Assembly (NCBI GenBank): GCA_040506705.1
Contig: JBEVWG010000009.1
Coordinates: 1 to 64,000 of the forward strand
Source of the DNA: Thiodiazotropha sp040506705
Lineage (GTDB): Bacteria > Pseudomonadota > Gammaproteobacteria > Chromatiales > Chromatiaceae
Direction of reading: 5' to 3'
Length of the DNA stretch: 64,000 nucleotides
In this document: piece after piece, positions 1 to 8,771 of the stretch
Layout: every line of letters starts with the position of its first letter
Numbering within the stretch: position 1 is the first letter of the stretch
Made by a program: the position numbers and the translations under genes
The notes under the pieces: generated by a model
Database searches by the model: none
What the model was told of the DNA's origin: nothing
Seen by the model: only the letters and a program-made list of their open reading frames with translations

Positions 1-525
1 TGCTGAGTAATGGTCTGGATGATGGTGTTGTTGAACTCCCTCTCTTCTTTCTCGCAAGAGGGTGTTGTAAATGCAGGCTGGGTGAACTCGAAAATAGATT
101 TTGGCACATGAAAAAGCAAGGGCTTGCACGTTTCAGCACTTCACGGTGGGGCATGGCCCCACCCTACAACATAGTCAGCGGATAGGGTGGGGCCATCCCC
201 CACAAAATAGTCAGCGGATAGGGTGGGGCCATCCCCCACAAAATAGTCAGCGGATTGGGTGGGGCCATCCCCCACAAATAGTCAGTGGGTAGGGTGGGGC
301 CATCCCCCACAAAATAGTCAGCGGATTGGGTGGGGCCATCCCCCACAAATAGTCAGTGGGTAGGGTGGGGCCATGCCCCACCAAGTACGCTCAAAAAGAG
401 AAGTAACGCTATACAAATCAGCGATACGAAGTGCTGTAAAGGCAATATGATATAGAGAGCATGGGGGCAAAAAAATAGTGACGAACAACAGTTGATTTAC
501 GCTGCCAACATGCTGTTTCAATCGA
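1..525. other. gene-free left edge with repeat array
   Basis: No convincing gene is visible here. Open frames in 101-554 are translations of the repeat array and are repetitive peptides rich in GWGHPP or WGMAPP. A short inverted repeat (CCCTCT near 42, AGAGGG near 57) lies at the left edge and could be the end of a transcript from outside the window. The rest is the tandem array (annotated separately) and about 140 bases of AT-richer spacer before the LysR stop codon. Confidence 0.6.
145..382. repeat. tandem array of 35/36-bp units bounded by GC-rich palindromes
   Basis: The heptamer tagtcag recurs at 172, 208, 244, 279, 315 and 350, so six units of 35 or 36 bp follow one another without unique spacers. 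Each unit holds a GGTGGGGCCATCCCCCAC-like core. The array opens with the palindrome GGTGGGGCATGGCCCCACC (145-163) and closes with GGTGGGGCCATGCCCCACC (364-382). Units alternate between a 'gcggat' and a 'gtgggt' version, suggesting duplication of a two-unit block. Single copies of the palindrome occur elsewhere in the window, so this appears to be a local expansion of a dispersed element. Confidence 0.9.
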
Positions 526-1395
526 TCAGGGGATGAGTGCCGCGTGTAGAGCACGACGTAAACGCTCTACAACCTGCTCCCCGGTATCAGCTGCCGAGAG
601 AAGTACCAGTTCCACATCCGGCAGAGGGGGTAGCTCACCTTTTATTATATGAATATCCGCTTCCAACCAACGTTCGGTACGCACACCGACACCAAGGCCA
701 GCACGCAAAGCGGCACGCATTCCCGAAAGGCTCGGTGTTGAGAGTGCGATACGCCATGGACGGGCGATCCCATCCAAAGCATTGAGCACAGCATTTCTGA
801 AGATGCAGGGTCCATTGGCGAGGATCAGTGGAAGCGGTTTATCACTGGCAATCTCGAGTTCCGGTGAAGCGACCCAGACCCGGCTGAGTCGATCAATGAC
901 TTCACACTCTACACCATTCTCTGGCTCACCCGGTTCCTGAAAAAGAACCGCAAGATCAAGATCACCACTGGCGACTTCATCCCTCAATTTGGTGTTGGCA
1001 TCCACTTTGATTTCTAGGGCGACACCAGGATGAAGACGGGAGAAATGGGCCAGCAGATCAGCTAATCCTCCGTCGGCTATCTCTTGAGCCGATCCCAAGC
1101 GCACTTTACCCTGCAAACGAGTCTCCGAAAGTGCTGCCAGGGCTTGATCATTAAGTAGAAGTAAGCGCCGCGCATAACCCAGCAACAATTCGCCCCGTTC
1201 AGTAAGTGCGATATGACGTGTATTACGTTTCAGGAGTGGTGTCTGTAGACGCTCTTCCAGCCGTTTGAGTTGCTGGCTGACCGTAGACTGAGTGCGGTGC
1301 AGGCGTTCAGCGGCTCGAGTGAAACCACCACTATCTATTACAGTGACAAAGGTACGTAACAGTTCAAGTTCCAGATCACGGGAAAATATATTCAT
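526..1395 (-). CDS. LysR-family transcriptional regulator
   Basis: A 289-residue LysR-type regulator. The N-terminal winged helix-turn-helix (about residues 8-67) has the family pattern LRTFVTVIDSGGFTRAAERL followed by TQSTVSQQLKRLE; the C-terminal part (about 90-289) is the usual effector-binding fold. Length is normal for the family. It is transcribed away from the tautomerase/GST pair, the classic arrangement for a LysR protein controlling its divergent neighbours, and the shared AT-rich spacer holds two short inverted repeats. The effector cannot be read from the sequence; the neighbours suggest an electrophile, isomerisable keto acid or aromatic compound, but that is inference. Confidence 0.9.
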   Translation of the reverse strand: MNIFSRDLELELLRTFVTVIDSGGFTRAAERLHRTQSTVSQQLKRLEERLQTPLLKRNTRHIALTERGELLLGYARRLLLLNDQALAALSETRLQGKVRLGSAQEIADGGLADLLAHFSRLHPGVALEIKVDANTKLRDEVASGDLDLAVLFQEPGEPENGVECEVIDRLSRVWVASPELEIASDKPLPLILANGPCIFRNAVLNALDGIARPWRIALSTPSLSGMRAALRAGLGVGVRTERWLEADIHIIKGELPPLPDVELVLLSAADTGEQVVERLRRALHAALIP

Positions 1396-1408
1396 AATTT
1401 AAATAAGT

Positions 1409-1444
1409 ATTATTTGAATAATTCGTTTATCAAATGAATGATAA
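1409..1444. promoter_or_regulatory. candidate LysR operator region
   Basis: Two inverted repeats lie in the spacer between the LysR gene and the tautomerase gene: ATTATT-TG-AATAAT (1409-1422) and TTATCA-N6-TGATAA (1427-1444). Both resemble the AT-rich dyads with T-N11-A spacing bound by LysR proteins. Their position about 15-50 bases before the regulator's own start and 40-75 before the tautomerase ATG fits joint control of both directions. Confidence 0.45.
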
Positions 1445-1484
1445 CAGCTTAGGCTCTAATCTCAGAAGATCAAGGAGATTAACA

Positions 1485-1880
1485 ATGCCCTATGTAGAAG
1501 TGACCCTGGATCCCGCGCCGAGCGCTGAGCAGGCTGCTCAACTAGCACGAGACATTACTGATGCAATGGCTTCAGAGGTTGGAAAACGCCGCGAGGTGAC
1601 CGCTCTGCGTGTCATTGGAAGCGAAGCGATTCTCTGGACGATCGATGCTAAACCAACCCAAAGGACAACCGCTTATCTGGATGTAAAAATCACACAAGGT
1701 ACTAACAGTGGAGAGGAGAAGGCCGCTTTGATCAAGCTGCTAAATCAGATACTGCTGAAGATTTTCGGAGAATTGGAAGAGGCCAGCTACATTGTGATTA
1801 ATGAGCTTCCGGCTGAGAATTGGGGATATGCCGGTCTGACACAGGCAAATCGTGCAAATTTACGGGGAGCGTTAATATGA
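1485..1880 (+). CDS. tautomerase-superfamily protein
   Basis: A 131-residue protein of the 4-oxalocrotonate tautomerase/MIF superfamily. The mature N-terminus would be Pro-Tyr-Val-Glu-Val, matching the catalytic Pro-1 of the family, which decides the start: ATG at 1485 preceded by AAGGAGA at 1472-1478, not the upstream in-frame ATG at 1434, which lies inside the putative operator and has no ribosome site. The length is that of the double-length subgroup (two beta-alpha-beta units) rather than the 62-residue 4-OT. Its stop overlaps the next start as ATGA, so it is translationally coupled to the GST gene. The substrate is unknown. Confidence 0.8.
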   Translation: MPYVEVTLDPAPSAEQAAQLARDITDAMASEVGKRREVTALRVIGSEAILWTIDAKPTQRTTAYLDVKITQGTNSGEEKAALIKLLNQILLKIFGELEEASYIVINELPAENWGYAGLTQANRANLRGALI

Positions 1881-2479
1881 GCGTACTGAAACTCTATGAC
1901 CTGGATCGTTCAGGCAACTGCTATAAGGTGAGGCTGCTGCTTGCCATGCTGGGTTTAGAATATGAACGGGTGCCCATCGATATTCTTGCCGGTGAGACGA
2001 TGACGACAACCTTTAAAGACCTCAACCCCAGAGGTCAGGTGCCGGTGTTGATAGATGATGAAATTGTGATCTGGGATTCAATGGCAATTTTGGTCTATCT
2101 TGCTCGTCAATATGGAGATCAATCCTGGCTGCCGGATGGTGCTTTAGGGGAGGCCCGTGTTATGCAGTGGCTCGCAGTTTCAGAGAACGAGTTGCTCTAT
2201 GGACTGGCTCGTGCTCGGGCTCAGATACTCTTCGATCGCGGCTACGACCTGGATCAATGTCATCGGGATGCACTCCCTGGATTGGAGGCGATGGAACGTC
2301 GTCTTGAAACAAATTCATGGCTTGCTGCAAGCCATCTCACGATTGCTGACATTGCTTGTTATCCATATGTTGCTTTGGCAGGGGAAGGTCGCTTCTCACT
2401 CGAACCATATTCATCGGTCAGAGCTTGGCTGAAAAGAGTGGAAGAGGTTGAACGCTGGGTTCCGATGGGCAATAGATAA
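1877..2479 (+). CDS. glutathione S-transferase family protein
   Basis: A 200-residue GST. The N-terminal thioredoxin-like half has LYDLDRSGNCYKVRLLLAML, where the Ser is the likely glutathione-activating residue, and a GQVPVLIDDEIVIWDSMAI segment holding the cis-Pro and the glutathione gamma-glutamyl site (about residues 50-70). The alpha-helical C-terminal half carries the conserved LTIADIACYPYV N-capping motif (about 150-162). The start at 1877 overlaps the tautomerase stop (ATGA). Together with the divergent LysR gene, the pair probably handles a reactive electrophile or a glutathione-dependent isomerisation. The exact substrate cannot be inferred. Confidence 0.85.
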   Translation: MSVLKLYDLDRSGNCYKVRLLLAMLGLEYERVPIDILAGETMTTTFKDLNPRGQVPVLIDDEIVIWDSMAILVYLARQYGDQSWLPDGALGEARVMQWLAVSENELLYGLARARAQILFDRGYDLDQCHRDALPGLEAMERRLETNSWLAASHLTIADIACYPYVALAGEGRFSLEPYSSVRAWLKRVEEVERWVPMGNR

Positions 2480-2491
2480 TCATAGCTACTG

Positions 2492-2700
2492 TTGTCCCAT
2501 TAACTTTCATTCTTCTCAGAGCAATTCTGAAAGCCCCTCTCCCTTTACGGGAGAGGGGTTGGGGAGAGGGTGTACGCGAAGCGCTTCATGTGGTTAAAAG
2601 ATAAAACCGCATTGATCGTTCATATTTTTCTTGCTAATTGTTGGGGAATATAGGGTGTTTATTCGCCCCCTCACCCGCAAGGGGAGAGGGGAGTTTCTTT
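2492..2700. repeat. dispersed repeat, copy 1 (about 210 bp)
   Basis: Clearly similar along its length to 12638-12857: shared blocks include the hairpin below, 'ggttggggagagggtg', 'gcattgatcgttcatattt', 'agggtgtttattc' and 'aggggagaggggagtttct'. It contains a perfect 10-bp stem, CCCCTCTCCC (2534-2543) paired with GGGAGAGGGG (2549-2558). It starts just after the GST stop codon, so the hairpin may end that transcript. Confidence 0.8.
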
Positions 2701-2810
2701 AAGATAATGGTGCGGCAGGGCCGAACCCTTGATCAATTTATTTCGGAAGACATCTCGATTCAGTTTTGCTCACCCCGGCGAGTCACTTTCTTCGTTGAAT
2801 GTGGCAACCC

Positions 2811-2892
2811 GTAGCCTGGATGAAGTGCAATGGAATCCGCGGGGAACAGTGCACCAATCATCCCGGATTCCGCTGCGCTCCATCCAGGCTAC
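2811..2892. repeat. imperfect inverted repeat, 29-base arms
   Basis: Arms 2811-2839 (begins GTAGCCTGGATGAAG) and 2864-2892 (ends CATCCAGGCTAC) are reverse complements with 4 mismatches, separated by 24 bases. Elements of this look are common between genes in gammaproteobacterial genomes. No coding content. Confidence 0.8.
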
Positions 2893-2957
2893 CTAGCTGA
2901 GATATTCATGAAACTGTGAAGGTTGTATGTGGTTTTTGGCATTTTCGGCAAGCTTTT

Positions 2958-2976
2958 GGTGGGGCATGGCCCCACC
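2958..2976. repeat. solitary GC-rich palindrome
   Basis: GGTGGGGCATGGCCCCACC, identical to the left boundary of the array at 145-163. It is followed by 'ctac', as is the first copy. Confidence 0.85.
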
Positions 2977-3006
2977 CTACGACTTTTTAAGGTGGGGAGA
3001 GGGGCT

Positions 3007-3450
3007 TTATTTGTTTCGAACTTCTGAATTACCTTGTTCTACCAACCACTGCCATGCTGGATCGAAGTCAGTAAATATTTCGACCTGGACTCGCCTGCGG
3101 GAGTCAACGCCATCTGTTATACGATTCATATTGATTTTCCCCCGTGTTTTGATTGGTGGCAATACAGCCCAATATCTCCATCCCGCAGCAATCGCGAGTG
3201 GCTCCCAGTAGACTACTGACCAGTCGTAATCTTCGGGGGGGAGAACCGAATTCAATCGATCATCAGAGAGCCATTTCTGAGCCCCATGTTTTTTCATCAG
3301 CTCTAATCCTGTCATGAGTACAGACTGGAACTCTTGACTTGAGATAGGTTTCAAGAACTGATGGTGGATGATACCGGTCTCAGGGTAGTACCAAAGGTTG
3401 GCATACTCATTCTCTATTTGTGTGATTCTTTTTTTCATCGTCACCGTCAA
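3007..3450 (-). CDS. hypothetical protein, 147 aa
   Basis: I do not recognise the family with confidence. The protein is soluble, without signal peptide or membrane segment, and rich in aromatic residues (WRYWAVLPP, WSVVYWEPLAI, DPAWQWL). The overall pattern, a short N-terminal beta segment with FLKPISSQEFQSVLMTGLELMKKHGAQKWLSDDR split across strand and helix, resembles the STAS/SpoIIAA-like small proteins, but that is only a resemblance. The in-frame ATG four codons downstream is an alternative start. It lies downstream of nifJ on the same strand, 108 bases away, and could be co-transcribed with it. Confidence 0.6.
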   Translation of the reverse strand: MTVTMKKRITQIENEYANLWYYPETGIIHHQFLKPISSQEFQSVLMTGLELMKKHGAQKWLSDDRLNSVLPPEDYDWSVVYWEPLAIAAGWRYWAVLPPIKTRGKINMNRITDGVDSRRRVQVEIFTDFDPAWQWLVEQGNSEVRNK

Positions 3451-3558
3451 ACTTTTTGTCGAGTACTAACCAGAACTGAAGCTCTAAATTATATTACCTT
3501 TATATCTTTATGGTAGTCACTCCACTCCTTATAGTCATTTTATATTCCACTATTTATA

Positions 3559-6500
3559 TCACTCCTCCTTTTGTTCCATCGCCAAGTGGGCGAGTTGCTC
3601 ATAGAGTTGATAACGTGTCTTGATCTGTGACTGGGCCTGGCGCATAAATTTCTCGGAGGCCTCAGGCTGGGTTCTCTGCAATACACTGAATCGAGCTTCA
3701 CTATTGGCGAAGTCTCTGTAGGAGATGGAGGGTTGCTTGGAGTCCATCTTCAATGGATTTTCACCTTTGTCGCTGCGACGGGGGTCGTAGCGAAATAGTG
3801 GCCAGTGTCCTGAATCGACGGCTAACTCCTGTTGACGGATGTTGTTCGATAGATCAATGCCCTGGGCGATACAAGGTGAGTAGCAGATGATCAGTGAGGG
3901 GCCGTCATAAGATTCTGCTTCGAGAAAGGTGCGTAGAGTTTGAACATCCTTTGCGCCGAAGGCGACCTGGGCTACATAGACATTGCTATAGGACATGGCC
4001 ATCAGCGCTATATCTTTTTTGGACGTTGCTTTGCCCCCTGCGGAGAATTTAGCCACTGCGCCTAATGGGGTGGCTTTGGAGGTTTGTCCACCTGTGTTTG
4101 AGTAGGTCTCGGTATCGAGTAGCAGGATGTTGACGTTACGACCTGAGGCCAAGACGTGATCGACACCGCCATAACCGATGTCATAGGCCCAGCCGTCGCC
4201 ACCAACCAGCCAGACACTCTTGCGTGCCAGGGTGTCAGATAGGGAGATTAGAGTCTCTGCTTCAGGTGTGTGGATCTGATGGCACTTCTGTTTCAATGTC
4301 TCGATGCGTTGACGCTGTTCAAAGATAGCTGCTTCGCTATGCTGATCTGCATTTAACAGGGCATCCGTCAGCGCTTCGCCAATCTGATTACGCAGAGTGA
4401 GCAGCAGCTCTCTGGCATGTTCGTTCTGTTTGTCGATAGCGATACGCATGCCGAGGCCGAATTCTGCGTTATCTTCGAACAGTGAGTTGGACCAGGCTGG
4501 TCCCCGGCCTTCCGGGTTGGTGGTATAGGGGGTGGTGGGTAGATTGCCGCCGTAGATGGAGGAGCAGCCGGTGGCGTTGGCAATTAACATACGATCACCG
4601 AACAGTTGTGTTGCCAGCTTAATGTAAGGCGTTTCACCGCAGCCGACACAAGCACCGGAAAACTCGAACAGGGGTTGCATGATCATCGCCCCTTTGAGGG
4701 TGGTCTCTTTAAGATGGGTGCGGTCATACTCCGGCAGGCTTAGGAAGAAGTCCCAGTTGATGCGCTCCTGCTCATGGTAGGTTGGGTCATCCACCATGTT
4801 GAGTGCTTTTCGTTGCGGATTCTTCTTATCCCTGATTGGGCAGATCTCGACACAAAGACCACAGCCGGTGCAGTCGTCAGGGGCAACCTGGTAGCTGATC
4901 TGGGTTCCAGGTTCGAAATCTTTTCCGCCTTTGACCTGGGTGTGCAGGAAGCTATCTGGTGCATCTTCAGTCAGGGTTTGTGGAAAGAGCTTGGAGCGGA
5001 TCGCAGCATGGGGACAGACCAATGGACATTTACCACAGTGGGTACAGAGATCCATCTCCCATTTTGGCAGTTGCAGTGCGATGTTGCGCTTCTCATAAGC
5101 GGTGGTACCAAGGGGCCAGGTACCATCTGCCGGCATCAGGCTGACCGGAATGGTATCGCCCTTGCCTGCGATGATGGGTGCCGTGACTTGCTGTACGAAG
5201 GTTGGTGCGTCAATGGCTACGGTCGGTCTGCGTGACTCCTCTGAATCGGCTTTGCCGGAGATGTCTACCTGGTGCAGGTTTGACAGCGCTGCATCGATGG
5301 CGTCGTAGTTGCGTTGCAGCAGTCTTGCACCTTTTTTTCCATAGCTCTTTTTTACTGCATCTTTGATGAGTTCGATTGCCTTGCCTTGATCGAGCAGGCC
5401 AGAGATGGCGAAGAAGCAGGTCTGCATAATGGTATTGATGCGGCGCCCCATGCCGGTTTCTGCCGCGATTTTATATGCGTCGATGACATAGAAGCTCAAA
5501 CCCTTGTCGATGATCTGTCGTTGCATATGTGCTGGGAGACTTTGACAAGCCTGCCCGGGGCTGGCGGTGGTGTTGAGTAGAAAAACTGCGCCAGGGGCTG
5601 CTTTATCGAGCATGTCGTAACGGTCGAGAAAGAGGGGCTGATGGCAGGCTACAAAGCTGGCCTCATCATCATTGATCAGATAGGTGGCATTGATCGGTTG
5701 TGGTCCAAAACGCAAATGAGAGACGGTGATTGCGCCCGACTTCTTGGAGTCATATTGAAAATAGCCCTGGGCATAGTTGTCTGTCTGTTCACCAATGATC
5801 TTAATTGAGTTTTTGTTTGCTGAGACGGTGCCGTCGGCGCCCAGGCCATAAAAAATACAGGCAGTGACGCCCTTGCTCGCCATTGCACGAAATGTCGGCT
5901 CCCATTCAAGGCTGGTTTGACTGACATCGTCAATAATACCTACAGTGAAACCGTTTTTTGGTTGTTGCTTATTCAGTTCATCGAAGATCCCTTTGATCAT
6001 TGCCGGGGTGAACTCTTTAGATGAGAGTCCATAGCGACCACCGACAATACGTGGCAGGGTGTTTCGGCGTCCATCGCTGTAAGCTTGGGCAAAGGCGCCC
6101 AGAACATCTTTGTAGAGTGGTTCTCCGTCGGCTCCCGGCTCTTTGGTTCGGTCGAGTACGGCTATCTTTTTAACGCTTTCGGGTATTGCCGCCAAGAGTT
6201 GTTCTGCGGCAAAGGGGCGATAGAGGCGGGCTTTGATCATGCCGATCCTCTCCCCCTGTTGGTTCAGGTGATCGACAGTTTCCTGGGCGGCGCCTATGCC
6301 TGAACCCATTAATATGATTACCCGTTCAGGTTGATCTGCGCCATGGTATTCAAACAGGGCGTAGTGGCGTCCAGTGAGTTGGCCAAAACGGGTCATCACA
6401 GCCTCTAATTTTTGAGGAACCTCACTGTAGAAGGGATTTACAGTCTCACGTCCCTGAAAGTAGACATCTGGATTTTGCGAAGTGCCGCGAATCACTGGAT

Positions 6501-7134
6501 GATCCGGGGAAAGGGCACGTGCACGATGGGCATTCACCAGTTCATTGTCGATCATTGCCTGGACTGTCTCTGACTCTGGCAATGAGATCTTATTGACTTC
6601 GTGAGAGGTTCTGAATCCATCGAAAAAATGTAGAAACGGTATGCGTGTCTCCAGTGTTGCGGATTGGGCAATGAGTGCGAAGTCTGCGACTTCCTGAACG
6701 CTGGCAGAGCAGAGCATGGCATAACCGGTTGTGCGGCAGGCCATGACATCACTGTGATCGCCAAAAATTGATAGCGCCTGTGCTGCCAATGAGCGAGCTG
6801 AAACATGCAACACGGTGGGGGTCAATTCACCGGCAATCTTGAACATGTTTGGGATCATCAACAACAATCCCTGGGAAGCTGTAAAGGAGGTTGAAAGGGA
6901 ACCTGCCTGAAGTGCACCGTGAATCGCACCTGCAGCGCCCGCTTCACTCTGCATTTCGATGACGTCGGGTACTGTTCCCCAGATGTTTTTTATCCCTTTT
7001 GCTGTCCATTCGTCTGACCATTCCCCCATTGGTGAGGCGGGGGTAATGGGGTAGATGGCAATAACCTCGTTGGTCATATGGGCGATGTGTGCGGCGGCCT
7101 CATTGCCGTCAATGGTAACCATCTTATCGGGCAT
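3559..7134 (-). CDS. nifJ: pyruvate:ferredoxin (flavodoxin) oxidoreductase
   Basis: A 1191-residue single-chain PFOR, full length for the family. It catalyses CoA-dependent oxidative decarboxylation of pyruvate to acetyl-CoA with reduction of ferredoxin or flavodoxin, or the reverse carboxylation. Domains in order: N-terminal pyrimidine-binding domain (ITPASPMGEWSDEW), the CoA/transketolase-C-like region, the EKR linker, a two-cluster ferredoxin domain (CTHCGKCPLVCPHAAI and CTGCGLCVEICP, about 680-760), and the TPP domain with the third cluster ligand CVGCGETPY, NATGCSSIYGGN and GGDGWAYDIGYGG. Divergent from the hydrogenase operon across a 467-base spacer, suggesting co-regulated low-potential electron metabolism. 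Direction in vivo cannot be decided here. Confidence 0.97.
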   Translation of the reverse strand: MPDKMVTIDGNEAAAHIAHMTNEVIAIYPITPASPMGEWSDEWTAKGIKNIWGTVPDVIEMQSEAGAAGAIHGALQAGSLSTSFTASQGLLLMIPNMFKIAGELTPTVLHVSARSLAAQALSIFGDHSDVMACRTTGYAMLCSASVQEVADFALIAQSATLETRIPFLHFFDGFRTSHEVNKISLPESETVQAMIDNELVNAHRARALSPDHPVIRGTSQNPDVYFQGRETVNPFYSEVPQKLEAVMTRFGQLTGRHYALFEYHGADQPERVIILMGSGIGAAQETVDHLNQQGERIGMIKARLYRPFAAEQLLAAIPESVKKIAVLDRTKEPGADGEPLYKDVLGAFAQAYSDGRRNTLPRIVGGRYGLSSKEFTPAMIKGIFDELNKQQPKNGFTVGIIDDVSQTSLEWEPTFRAMASKGVTACIFYGLGADGTVSANKNSIKIIGEQTDNYAQGYFQYDSKKSGAITVSHLRFGPQPINATYLINDDEASFVACHQPLFLDRYDMLDKAAPGAVFLLNTTASPGQACQSLPAHMQRQIIDKGLSFYVIDAYKIAAETGMGRRINTIMQTCFFAISGLLDQGKAIELIKDAVKKSYGKKGARLLQRNYDAIDAALSNLHQVDISGKADSEESRRPTVAIDAPTFVQQVTAPIIAGKGDTIPVSLMPADGTWPLGTTAYEKRNIALQLPKWEMDLCTHCGKCPLVCPHAAIRSKLFPQTLTEDAPDSFLHTQVKGGKDFEPGTQISYQVAPDDCTGCGLCVEICPIRDKKNPQRKALNMVDDPTYHEQERINWDFFLSLPEYDRTHLKETTLKGAMIMQPLFEFSGACVGCGETPYIKLATQLFGDRMLIANATGCSSIYGGNLPTTPYTTNPEGRGPAWSNSLFEDNAEFGLGMRIAIDKQNEHARELLLTLRNQIGEALTDALLNADQHSEAAIFEQRQRIETLKQKCHQIHTPEAETLISLSDTLARKSVWLVGGDGWAYDIGYGGVDHVLASGRNVNILLLDTETYSNTGGQTSKATPLGAVAKFSAGGKATSKKDIALMAMSYSNVYVAQVAFGAKDVQTLRTFLEAESYDGPSLIICYSPCIAQGIDLSNNIRQQELAVDSGHWPLFRYDPRRSDKGENPLKMDSKQPSISYRDFANSEARFSVLQRTQPEASEKFMRQAQSQIKTRYQLYEQLAHLAMEQKEE

Positions 7135-7601
7135 ATCCTTGGTTCCTGTGATGTTGTCTGATTATTAAGATGTTCTCACTACTGGCTGCCAGCTGCATTG
7201 ATTAATGCCAGTATAATCTTGATCCGATGAATCAATGACCTTAGTAAAATAAAATATCATTTTTACCCATTGTCTCTTCAGTTTTATGCTAGTTTTTAAA
7301 GAGTGACATGACGTTTTTTTAGGGTTTTTCATAGGCTCCTAATCCATATTTCACCATTATCGAATTGTTTGCTCTATTTTGATGCATAGCCTTATCTCTC
7401 TTATGGATAAGTACAACGGAATTCGTTGATCAAAGTGATACATGAGTTGAGAGATTATTGAGCAGTGCAAACAGTAGCAGAGTGGTTGGATGTAATTCAT
7501 GGTAGAGGGGCTGTTTCAATTTCTTTGTATTGAATAGTGCAATTTTTTTGCTTATTGATTTTTTATATATGAAAGGTTACAGGCAACGGAAATAACAACG
7601 T
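7135..7601. other. divergent promoter region nifJ / hydB
   Basis: A 467-base AT-rich spacer that must hold both promoters. A 17-base imperfect dyad TTGAT-N7-ATCAA lies at 7219-7235, but its spacer is 7 rather than the 4 bases of an FNR box. A palindromic TTGATCAA lies near 7427. I see no open frame worth calling and no convincing riboswitch. Confidence 0.5.
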
Positions 7602-8771
7602 ATGAGTGCGCTGTTATTCCTGTACCGCAACGGTGAGGCCGTGAAAGTGCAACAGAGCGTTAGCGTTAATCGACATCCCGGATTTCTGCCCCGTGCCAGA
7701 CTGCAAGCGCTATTGGATGTGCTCCAGCAATCCGGTTATCAGATCCTTGGCCCTGCAGTTGAGGAGGGGGCTATACAGTTCAAGCAGATCGAGAATGCAG
7801 ATCAGCTTGTTACAGGTTTGACCAATCTCCAGAAGCCGGGTCACTATCGCCTGCAACAGACTGAAAGTCAGCGGTTGTTTGATTGGAATCATGGGCCTCA
7901 GGGGCTCAAGCCCCTCTGTTTTGCCCCGAGAGAGGTTTTGTGGGTTGAACAGCAGGATCCTTTAGCTTTTAAAACCAGCCAGCCCGATGTGAGGCCGACT
8001 GCAGTGTTAGGTGTCAGGGCCTGTGACCTCTCTGCGCTGGCCATCCAGGATAGACATTTTCTTCATGCTGATGCACCTGACCCACACTATCGTCAACGCC
8101 GAGAGCAGTTGTTGTTGATCGGGATCGACTGTGCCCACTCTGCAGAGAGCTGTTTTTGTCACTCCACAGGGGATGGGCCTGCTGTGAAGCAGGGCTATGA
8201 TATTGGGTTGTCTGAACTGGATGAGGGGTTTCTGCTATGGCATGGCAATGAGAAGGGCAAGGCTCTATTGGAGAAACTTTCATTAGAATCAGCGGAGGCG
8301 CGTCAGCTGCAAAGGATGACAGCTCAAACCGATCAGGCTGCAGGTGAGCAAACCAGGCATCTGGCAAAGTCTGAGGACCTGATACGTCTCTATCAACGGC
8401 TGCAACACACCCATTGGAGTGATGTTGCTGAAAGATGTCTGGGTTGTGGTAACTGTACTGCAGTCTGTCCCACCTGTTTCTGTTATGACGTACATCATGA
8501 AGTGTCACTGGATGGGAAATCGGCTCAGAATGTGCGCCAGTGGGACTCCTGCTTCAGTGCCAATCACAGCAGCATGGGTCATTTTAAAGTGCGGGGAGAT
8601 ATTCTCTCCAGATATCGGCAGTGGTTGACCCACAAATTGGCCGGTTGGCAGCAGCAACAGGGGCGCATAGGATGTACCGGTTGCGGTCGCTGCATCACCT
8701 GGTGCCCTGTCGGTATAGATCTGATTAAAGAAACTGACACGATTTTGTGGGAGGGGAGTCTAGATGAGTGA
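7602..8771 (+). CDS. hydB: group 3b NiFe hydrogenase (sulfhydrogenase) beta subunit
   Basis: A 389-residue iron-sulfur subunit of a bidirectional NAD(P)-linked hydrogenase. Cys motifs CLGCGNCTAVCPTCFC (about residue 280) and CTGCGRCITWCPVGIDL (about 360) form two [4Fe-4S] clusters relaying electrons between the gamma subunit and the hydrogenase dimer; further Cys in CAHSAESCFCHSTG (about 170) are typical of the family. First gene of a tight operon ordered hydB-hydG-hydD-hydA, the same order as the Pyrococcus soluble hydrogenase I operon. It overlaps hydG by 8 bases. Cytoplasmic, no signal peptide. Confidence 0.93.
   Translation: MSALLFLYRNGEAVKVQQSVSVNRHPGFLPRARLQALLDVLQQSGYQILGPAVEEGAIQFKQIENADQLVTGLTNLQKPGHYRLQQTESQRLFDWNHGPQGLKPLCFAPREVLWVEQQDPLAFKTSQPDVRPTAVLGVRACDLSALAIQDRHFLHADAPDPHYRQRREQLLLIGIDCAHSAESCFCHSTGDGPAVKQGYDIGLSELDEGFLLWHGNEKGKALLEKLSLESAEARQLQRMTAQTDQAAGEQTRHLAKSEDLIRLYQRLQHTHWSDVAERCLGCGNCTAVCPTCFCYDVHHEVSLDGKSAQNVRQWDSCFSANHSSMGHFKVRGDILSRYRQWLTHKLAGWQQQQGRIGCTGCGRCITWCPVGIDLIKETDTILWEGSLDE

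Larger units (their letters stand above)
2480..3006. other. repeat-filled intergenic stretch
   Basis: No gene is supported. It holds, in order, the first copy of a dispersed repeat of about 210 bp (2492-2700), an imperfect inverted repeat with 29-base arms (2811-2892) and a solitary GC-rich palindrome (2958-2976). The short open frame starting at 2927 reads through the palindrome and has no ribosome site. Confidence 0.7.

Noticed and set aside
145..382. Regularly spaced repeats as a CRISPR array
   Set aside because: Units follow each other without unique spacers and contain a palindromic core shared with solitary copies elsewhere; no cas genes are near.
1434..1484. Upstream ATG for the tautomerase
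   Set aside because: It would bury the catalytic Pro-1, has no ribosome site and lies in the candidate operator.
7219..7235. FNR box in the nifJ/hydB spacer
   Set aside because: TTGAT and ATCAA are separated by 7 bases instead of 4.
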